A DNA stretch of 11,473 bases from an uncultured Lachnospiraceae bacterium (lineage in GTDB: Bacteria; Bacillota_A; Clostridia; Lachnospirales; Lachnospiraceae): the NCBI GenBank assembly GCA_910587905.1, contig CAJUOF010000084.1:1-11473 (forward strand). Direction: 5' to 3'. Shown here in pieces: positions 7,756 through 11,473 of the stretch (within the stretch, counting starts at the first letter, position 1; each line of letters begins with the position of its first letter). A model generated the notes under the pieces. The model did no database searches. It worked only from the letters and a program-made list of their open reading frames with translations, and was not told where the DNA came from. A program made the position numbers and the translations under genes.

Positions 7756-7791
7756 AAAAAAATCCCCCCTGTCATAGAAAACAGAGGGGAA
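7756..7791 (-). terminator. Intrinsic terminator/possible attenuator before the adhesin gene
   Basis: On the minus strand, arms at 7790-7781 and 7772-7763 form a 10-bp stem with one G-U wobble and an 8-nt loop, followed by seven U (7762-7756). This is textbook intrinsic-terminator architecture. It follows the lipoprotein stop and ends directly at the ATG at 7755. It should end most lipoprotein transcripts and limit expression of the adhesin to readthrough. Confidence 0.85.
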
Positions 7792-7823
7792 TGCCCGTTA
7801 CAATATCTCGTTTTAATGTTCCA

Positions 7824-8690
7824 TTATCCGAAGAGGAAGTACACAGAATACTCACCGTTTCCCCTCGGTTCGCAGTAAATGTTAAAGACCGTGATCTCGT
7901 CCATCCCGTAACTGGCAAGATTGCCCGGAGTGTGGAAAGAAACATAAGACCTAAGACTCTGCTTCAATCCGGCCCCCTGATTACTTTGGGAAGCCGTCAC
8001 GGGATTCCACCAGGCGGCATTTCCAGGAGTAAGGGAAGTGTCCAGTGCAAGTCCCATCCCCTGTCCGATTCCGATGCAGTCCGACCGGATAGCGTCCATG
8101 TCAAAAGGATAGTCATACGCTGTTTTCGGCTCCGTCTCCGGCGGGGCTTCTGTTTCCAGTTCTGAGACCGGTGAAGTCTCTACAGGCGGCTCCGATTCTG
8201 GCTGGGTTTCCGGTGGATTCGTAAAAACCGGCTCCGTCTCCGGTGCGATTGGGGAAAGCTCCTGAGAGGCTGAAGAGGAAGGCTGGACGCTTTCCCTTAA
8301 AGCCTCCGTTGCCGATGTCCCCGAAGCTCTCTCCGGGACTTCTGCCGAAACTCTTGGAATCTTTTTTTCGGAATCCTCCTTTGTGGACGTTTCCGTGTCC
8401 TCCATGGAACCCGCCACCACAGGTTCTAAACTATTATTTTTTTTGCTTTCGGTTTGCTCTTTGCTTTCCACCTCCGTTTCTGTAATTTCTGGCCCGGTCA
8501 ATTTTTCTAACTCCGAATAAGGCGATTCTTCTGAAGTTCCACTTTCCATTTCCTCCTGTTTTTCTCCTTCCGTTTCCCGGATTTCTGCTACAAACTCCGT
8601 TTCCTCCACAGAAGCAGCGGTGCCTTTGGAACACCCTTGCGCCATCGCAAACATCAAGGCCATAACTGCCATCCCTATTTGTTTTTTCAT
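7824..8690 (-). CDS. Cell-surface lipoprotein with acidic Pro/Thr/Glu linker and conserved C-terminal domain
   Basis: A 288-residue protein with a type II signal peptide: MKKQIGMAVMALMFAMAQGC, lipobox AQGC, with Cys20 the expected lipidated residue. Residues 21-190 are acidic and low in complexity, with Pro-Glu-Thr repeats (APETEP, PPETQP, PPETEP), which suggests an extended stalk across the wall. Residues 191-288 form a compact domain starting YDYPFDMDAIRSD, with AAWWNPVTASQSNQGAGL, and ending FNIYCEPRGNGEYSVYFLFG. This C-terminal domain recurs in lipoproteins of related elements, but I know of no function. Cys205 and Cys273 could pair. ATG at 8690 is 9 nt after AAGGAGG and gives the cleanest signal peptide. 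ATG 8696 and TTG 8699 are closer alternatives. Transcribed from the promoter at 8748-8720, it may work with the adhesin at the surface (inference from position). Confidence 0.85.
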   Translation of the reverse strand: MKKQIGMAVMALMFAMAQGCSKGTAASVEETEFVAEIRETEGEKQEEMESGTSEESPYSELEKLTGPEITETEVESKEQTESKKNNSLEPVVAGSMEDTETSTKEDSEKKIPRVSAEVPERASGTSATEALRESVQPSSSASQELSPIAPETEPVFTNPPETQPESEPPVETSPVSELETEAPPETEPKTAYDYPFDMDAIRSDCIGIGQGMGLALDTSLTPGNAAWWNPVTASQSNQGAGLKQSLRSYVSFHTPGNLASYGMDEITVFNIYCEPRGNGEYSVYFLFG

Positions 8691-8719
8691 CTTCATCAAC
8701 CTCCTTCGTTTATGGCCCC

Positions 8720-8748
8720 ATTATACAAAAAAACGGGTGAACCCTCAA
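8720..8748 (-). promoter_or_regulatory. Sigma-A-type promoter for the lipoprotein gene
   Basis: On the minus strand a perfect -10 TATAAT (8725-8720) lies 17 bp from a -35-like TTGAGG (8748-8743, 4 of 6 consensus bases). Transcription would start near 8712, giving a leader of about 20 nt that carries the AAGGAGG ribosome binding site. The spacer holds GGGTGAACCC (8735-8744), GGGT/ACCC inverted arms that could be an operator half-site. Confidence 0.75.
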
Positions 8749-8944
8749 AGGTGGAAACTGCCCCTGTTCTAACGGTTTACATATTTTTTCTTTTCGGTTA
8801 GTTTTGGCAGTATCAAGGGGGTGAGGTGTGGAGAGGGGGACGGCGACACAGCTCCCCCGCTGGTCGGAGCAAGGCGGAGACGGCCAACCATGTGGCTATC
8901 CTCTCTTTCCTGTCAACTAGGCGGACTTCTCCCTCGATGTGCGG
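8749..8944. other. Gene-free GC-rich structured segment downstream of parB
   Basis: I see no convincing gene on either strand. Two hairpins compete for the same bases: GGGGGA at 8835-8840 pairs with TCCCCC at 8853-8858, while GCTCC at 8851-8855 pairs with GGAGC at 8866-8870. G-tracts are frequent. A structured RNA, a transcription end for parAB or a DNA-processing site such as oriT are possible, but nothing here decides between them. Confidence 0.35.
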
Positions 8945-9883
8945 CTATCGCTCCTGCCCCCGTTGTTTTTGCAGATGGCGGTTGTAAAACGTAAGAGCCT
9001 TGACTACGAAATCCGTTTCCTGTCCCCTGGGTATGGATCTCGGAATCAGTCTGGTGATCCGTTCATCTTTAAAAACTGGCTTCTCTTTCTGGTTCGGCTT
9101 TTCCTCCTGCATAATGCTCTGGATAACCTCGTTTGTGAGTTTTTCGTCCTGCATAAATTTTTTCATTTTGATCGTTTGTGCAAGAGAGGGCGTAGCGTCG
9201 TTATAACTCATGGCTTCCAAGAGCGTATACTGTTGTTCCTCGGTAAGATAGGAAATTTCCACCGCAGGGCGGAAAGCAATCTGTTTTTCATCTACCATTT
9301 GCAAGATTTCGGGGACAAGGCCAGTTAAGCGGATATATCTCTGAATTTGATTACGACTTTCTCCAACCTTTTCAGCAAGTTCAGCATCGCTCCGTAAATG
9401 TGTCCCCAATGGAGACACATTTTCTTTTGATGGTCTACCCGCTTGTCGCTTCATCGCCTCCAGTCGCATCTTATAAGCAAAAGCTTTCTCACTGGGCAGG
9501 ATCGTGGAGCGTTGAAGATTGCTTTCCACCATGACAATGATTGCCTCGTCACGAGTCAAGTCCTTCACCTCGCATTTCAGAGTTTCCAGGCCCGCAAGCT
9601 CACAGGCTTTTCTTCTCCTGTGGCCGCTGATCAGTTCGTACCGCCCGTCCTCTTTCTGCCGAACTGCCGCAGGAGTCATGACGCCTCTCTGCTTAATACT
9701 TTCCACAAGCTGTTCCATGTCCTCGTCTTGCAAAACTTTAAAGGGATGATCTGGAAACTCGTCAATCTCTGCAATAGGAATTTCCCGAACTTTGCTTAAA
9801 TTGGCCTCTGCCCGACTTTCGTCCGTCTCAAAAAGGTCATCGTATGCAGTCAGTTCTATCTTGCTTCCTTTGCTTCTTGCCAA
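8945..9883 (-). CDS. parB: ParB/Spo0J-family partition protein
   Basis: A 312-residue ParB-family DNA-binding protein. Residues ~34-125 form the N-terminal ParB fold, with IPIAEIDEFPDHPF, the nucleotide-binding motif SGHRRRKA at 86-93 and VESNLQR at 119-125. A helix-turn-helix follows at ~165-187 (DAELAEKVGESRNQIQRYI), then a helical C-terminal region that normally dimerises. ParB binds centromere-like parS sites and, in characterised members, loads as a CTP-dependent clamp that ParA moves. Here it probably partitions the circular ICE form or regulates parAB. The start is TTG at 9883, set 9 nt after GGAGG within the sequence GGAGGTGAT. It overlaps the end of parA by 47 nt, which suggests translational coupling. 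Length and motifs look intact. Confidence 0.93.
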   Translation of the reverse strand: MARSKGSKIELTAYDDLFETDESRAEANLSKVREIPIAEIDEFPDHPFKVLQDEDMEQLVESIKQRGVMTPAAVRQKEDGRYELISGHRRRKACELAGLETLKCEVKDLTRDEAIIVMVESNLQRSTILPSEKAFAYKMRLEAMKRQAGRPSKENVSPLGTHLRSDAELAEKVGESRNQIQRYIRLTGLVPEILQMVDEKQIAFRPAVEISYLTEEQQYTLLEAMSYNDATPSLAQTIKMKKFMQDEKLTNEVIQSIMQEEKPNQKEKPVFKDERITRLIPRSIPRGQETDFVVKALTFYNRHLQKQRGQER

Positions 9884-10682
9884 TCTCCATCACCTCCCTC
9901 CCGAACCATTCATAAGCGGCTGTCACTTTTCCATTCTTGTCATAGGCGAATAGGCTTTTTCCCTCCGCTGTGGCTTCCACAGCCCGGACGGAATGGGGAA
10001 TCTGTGTGTCAAAAACCCGGATCTTCTGCCCGTAAGCACTTCTTACCGTTTCTGTAATCTCTTTGGAAATATTCGTGCGGGGTATTACCATCGTCATAAG
10101 GATACCGTCAATCCGCAGGTGAGGATTGATCTGCCGCTTGACCTTGGACACAGAACGAAGCAGTAATTCCAATCCTTTCGCAGAAAGATAATGCGGCTGA
10201 GTCGGAATAACCACGCTATCAGCCGCCGCCAATGCATTGATCGTCAGCATTCCGAGAGAAGGCATACAGTCAATCAACACATAATCATAATTCTTTTTTA
10301 CTTCGTTAATGCAGGTTTTCAGCACGCTTTCACGGCTTATGGTATTGAATAACCTTACCTCCAATCCTGATAATTCAATATTAGCCGGTAACAGGTCAAC
10401 GCCTTCTTCGTGATGCAGAATGCTTTTTGCAACGTCGAAAGGATGATCGTCAATCATCTCCTGCATAATGGTGGACAGCGTGACCGGTAAATCGTCGGGC
10501 CGGCTGTATCCCAGCGACATCGTAAGATTGGCCTGAGCATCAGCGTCAATCAGCAAGACCTTTTTCCCCTGACGTGCCAGACTTACACCCAGGTTGGCCG
10601 CTGTGGTGGTCTTTCCTACGCCGCCTTTCTGGTTCGTCAAGGCGATCACCTTGCATTTCTCCGTCATACCCTGTGGGTACAT
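9837..10682 (-). CDS. parA: ParA-family partition ATPase
   Basis: A 281-residue MinD/ParA-type P-loop ATPase. The deviant Walker A motif KGGVGKTT is at 19-26 with the signature lysine. VLLIDADAQANLT at 43-54 supplies the second conserved aspartate region, and DYVLIDCMPSLG at 133-144 is Walker B. TQPHYLSAKG at ~161-170 is also typical. It lacks the long N-terminal DNA-binding extension of P1-type ParA, as expected for small ICE, plasmid or Soj-like proteins. It acts with ParB to distribute DNA copies. The start at 10682 (MYPQGMTEK) is set by AAAGGAGG 9 nt upstream. An in-frame ATG at 10784 would require translating through two hairpins and is not favoured. The 5' leader contains prominent inverted repeats, probably regulatory. 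Confidence 0.95.
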   Translation of the reverse strand: MYPQGMTEKCKVIALTNQKGGVGKTTTAANLGVSLARQGKKVLLIDADAQANLTMSLGYSRPDDLPVTLSTIMQEMIDDHPFDVAKSILHHEEGVDLLPANIELSGLEVRLFNTISRESVLKTCINEVKKNYDYVLIDCMPSLGMLTINALAAADSVVIPTQPHYLSAKGLELLLRSVSKVKRQINPHLRIDGILMTMVIPRTNISKEITETVRSAYGQKIRVFDTQIPHSVRAVEATAEGKSLFAYDKNGKVTAAYEWFGREVMEIGKKQRKQDRTDCIR

Positions 10683-10709
10683 GGTGTGTGTCCTCCTTTC
10701 ACATAAATT

Positions 10710-10746
10710 TAGCCGCATGATCGCTTCCATAAGGATCATGCGGCTA
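10710..10746. repeat. 13-bp perfect inverted repeat in parA leader
   Basis: Arms TAGCCGCATGATC (10710-10722) and GATCATGCGGCTA (10734-10746) are perfectly complementary around an 11-nt centre. The right-hand edge of the parA ribosome binding site (AAAGGAGG) is only about 12 nt away. No U-tract follows, so it is not a simple terminator. An autoregulatory operator, a ParB-binding site or a leader RNA stem are the leading options. Confidence 0.7.
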
Positions 10747-10762
10747 TGTACATTACACTTGC

Positions 10763-10785
10763 TATGTGTTTTTCTTAAACACATA
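10763..10785. repeat. 9-bp inverted repeat in parA leader
   Basis: TATGTGTTT (10763-10771) and AAACACATA (10777-10785) are perfectly complementary with a 5-nt loop. The repeat abuts the U-tract of the neighbouring terminator-like hairpin and could be a second leader stem or an operator. Confidence 0.55.
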
Positions 10786-10815
10786 AAAAAGAGACTGCCT
10801 TATTTGCAATCTCTT
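10785..10815 (-). terminator. Intrinsic terminator upstream of parA
   Basis: On the minus strand, arms at 10815-10806 and 10798-10789 form a 10-bp stem with one G-U pair and a 7-nt loop, ending in a U6 run (10790-10785). It would stop readthrough from the rRNA/tRNA side into parA, or act as an attenuator if the parA promoter lies further upstream. Confidence 0.7.
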
Positions 10816-10833
10816 TCTATCATCGGTTTCGTC

Positions 10834-10863
10834 ATAATCTTAAAAAATTGTACTAAAACTCAA
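10834..10863 (-). promoter_or_regulatory. Weak candidate promoter upstream of parA terminator
   Basis: On the minus strand TTGAGT (10863-10858) and GATTAT (10839-10834) are separated by 18 bp. Both match the consensus only partly. If used, its transcript would meet the terminator-like hairpin before parA. No better promoter is visible between that hairpin and the parA start. Confidence 0.25.
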
Positions 10864-10989
10864 ACATGAAACTTTACGTATGGGATCTTAATGGATACAG
10901 TAAGGTTTTTCATGCATCCCGTAGATATGTATTCATAAACATTTTGTTTTCGGATTCATTTTTTGCTACATATAAAAATAGATTTTTGT
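10864..10989. other. AT-rich gene-free boundary region
   Basis: Part of the roughly 350-bp stretch without a gene between parA and tRNA-Asn. It is markedly more AT-rich than the ICE genes. I find no gene, no convincing direct repeat and no recognisable attachment site. The junction between chromosome and element probably lies in this stretch or in the hairpin cluster next to it. Confidence 0.4.
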
Positions 10990-11031
10990 TTAATAATAAA
11001 AACCTGTAAACATTGATGTTTGCAGGTTTTC
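10990..11031 (-). terminator. Intrinsic terminator of the rRNA/tRNA-Asn transcript
   Basis: On the minus strand, arms at 11030-11016 and 11013-10999 give a 15-bp stem with one mismatch and a very tight loop, followed by a T-rich run (TTTTTATTATTA). It lies 5 nt after the 3' end of tRNA-Asn. Confidence 0.85.
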
Positions 11032-11035
11032 TCAG

Positions 11036-11107
11036 CTCCCCGAGTAGGGCTCGAACCTACAACAACTCGGTTAACAGCCGAGTGCTCTACCATTGAGCTA
11101 TCGAGGA
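11036..11107 (-). tRNA. tRNA-Asn (anticodon GTT)
   Basis: A 72-nt cloverleaf. Acceptor TCCTCGA pairs with TCGGGGA (one G-T pair). The D arm is GCTC/GAGC, the anticodon arm CTCGG-CTGTTAA-CCGAG gives GTT, the T arm GTAGG-TTCGAGC-CCTAC is complete, and the discriminator is G. CCA is not encoded. It is transcribed with the upstream 23S gene. Confidence 0.97.
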
Positions 11108-11153
11108 TTATTCTGTTTTTCTGCACTCTTTCTTCGGTGTGCGACCGTGTCAT

Positions 11154-11179
11154 TGCTCTACCATTGAGCTATCGAGGAT
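11154..11179 (-). pseudogene. Truncated duplicate of tRNA-Asn 5' half
   Basis: Twenty-six bases are identical to bases 11083-11108, covering the 5' acceptor strand and D arm of the intact tRNA-Asn. The similarity extends about 15 bases further upstream with a few changes. After the D arm the sequence diverges and no anticodon or T arm follows, so it cannot fold as a tRNA. The two copies are 71 bp apart in the same orientation. Confidence 0.8.
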
Positions 11180-11297
11180 CATTCTCTTTTCTGAGATGTC
11201 TTCCACATCCCTCACCGGTATTAGGATATCCCCTTCCGGTTCTCCCTATACCTTCAAAACTACACATTGACCAATCTCTCTCCAACACCTTTCCCAC
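11180..11297. other. 23S-tRNA spacer without 5S rRNA
   Basis: This spacer follows the 23S 3' end on the minus strand. It contains no recognisable 5S rRNA sequence. On the minus strand it begins with the TGTGTAGTTTTGAAGG-type sequence often seen in rRNA spacers of Clostridia. Confidence 0.5.
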
Positions 11298-11473
11298 CTG
11301 GATAAGCCTTCGACCGATTAGTAGCAGTCAGCTCCATACATTGCTGCACTTCCACCTCTGCCCTATCTACCTCGTCGTCTTCAAGGGGTCTTATTACTTT
11401 CGTATGAGATATCTCATCTTGAGGGGGGCTTCACGCTTAGATGCCTTCAGCGTTTATCCGCGCCCGACTTGGC
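11298..11473 (-). rRNA. rrl: 23S rRNA gene, 3' end (partial)
   Basis: The reverse complement matches the last ~175 nt of bacterial 23S rRNA, including AAACGCTGAAGGCATCTAAG, the AGTAATAAGACCCCTTGAAG region and the terminal CTACTAATCGGTCGAAGG followed by CTTATCC, which normally pairs with the 5' end. The gene continues beyond the window. The exact 3' end is estimated to within a few bases. Confidence 0.97.

Noticed and set aside
8821..8997. Plus-strand open frames across the intergenic region after parB
   Set aside because: No proper ribosome binding site, Arg/Ser/Pro-rich composition typical of noncoding GC-rich DNA, and overlap with the parB 3' end.
8940..10747. Repeated 9-mer TGCGGCTAT at 8940-8948 and 10739-10747, with a near match TGTGGCTAT at 8891
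   Set aside because: Considered as a ParB-site family. The copies are short, one overlaps the parB stop codon, and only one lies in an inverted repeat. Two 9-mers in 11 kb is not convincing.
10683..10784. N-terminal extension of ParA from the ATG at 10784
   Set aside because: It would read through two hairpins and the ribosome binding site, adds 34 residues foreign to the family, and the ATG at 10682 has an excellent AAAGGAGG.
10956..11153. 65-codon minus-strand frame ending in KSIFICSKK
   Set aside because: It translates through tRNA-Asn (the SSMVEHSAVNRVVVGSSPTR type of peptide is a familiar spurious tRNA translation).
1..11473. CRISPR array or insertion-sequence ends
   Set aside because: No regularly spaced repeats and no transposase gene with terminal inverted repeats were seen. 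The repeated motifs in the adhesin are diverged protein modules.

Overview
The window looks like one end of an integrative and conjugative element (ICE) of the type common in gut Clostridia, most likely Lachnospiraceae, beside a chromosomal rRNA/tRNA locus. The host guess rests on the 23S rRNA 3' end and tRNA-Asn at the right edge, strong GGAGG-type ribosome binding sites, and the gene set (ParA/ParB, TnpV, LtrC/YodL-type large-protein N-terminus, Cys-Gln thioester surface protein). No genus can be assigned from the sequence alone. All genes lie on the minus strand, so transcription runs right to left.

Right to left: (1) 11473-10990 is chromosomal: the last ~175 nt of a 23S rRNA gene, a spacer with no 5S gene, a truncated copy of the 5' half of tRNA-Asn, an intact tRNA-Asn(GTT), and an intrinsic terminator. 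(2) 10989-10683 is AT-rich and has no gene. It holds three consecutive hairpins upstream of parA, one with terminator architecture. The element boundary probably lies here. (3) 10682-8945 is parA-parB, overlapping by 47 nt, presumed to partition the circular form of the element. (4) 8944-8700 is a structured GC-rich intergenic segment and a clear sigma-A-type promoter. (5) 8690-7824 encodes a lipoprotein with a long acidic Pro/Thr/Glu linker. A strong intrinsic terminator ends directly at the upstream ATG of the next gene. (6) 7722-3517 encodes a ~1,400-residue sortase-anchored adhesin: signal peptide, thioester domain, about ten CnaB/SpaA-like modules, VPETG anchor. (7) 3441-43 is a compact run of accessory genes: a CXXC protein, a YodL-like protein fused by a homopolymer frameshift to its downstream neighbour, a 70-residue protein, and the N-terminal part of a large ICE protein with tnpV nested in another frame.

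The most unusual observations are: the first 64 bases are an inverted piece of the leftmost gene, flanked by 6-bp inverted repeats, which truncates it; a TnpV gene with its own ribosome binding site is fully nested in a second reading frame of that gene; a C6 tract fuses two genes that overlap by ATGA when one base is removed; and a terminator guards the giant adhesin gene. I see no strong case for a wholly new enzymatic system. The novelty here is in gene overlap, rearrangement and regulation.
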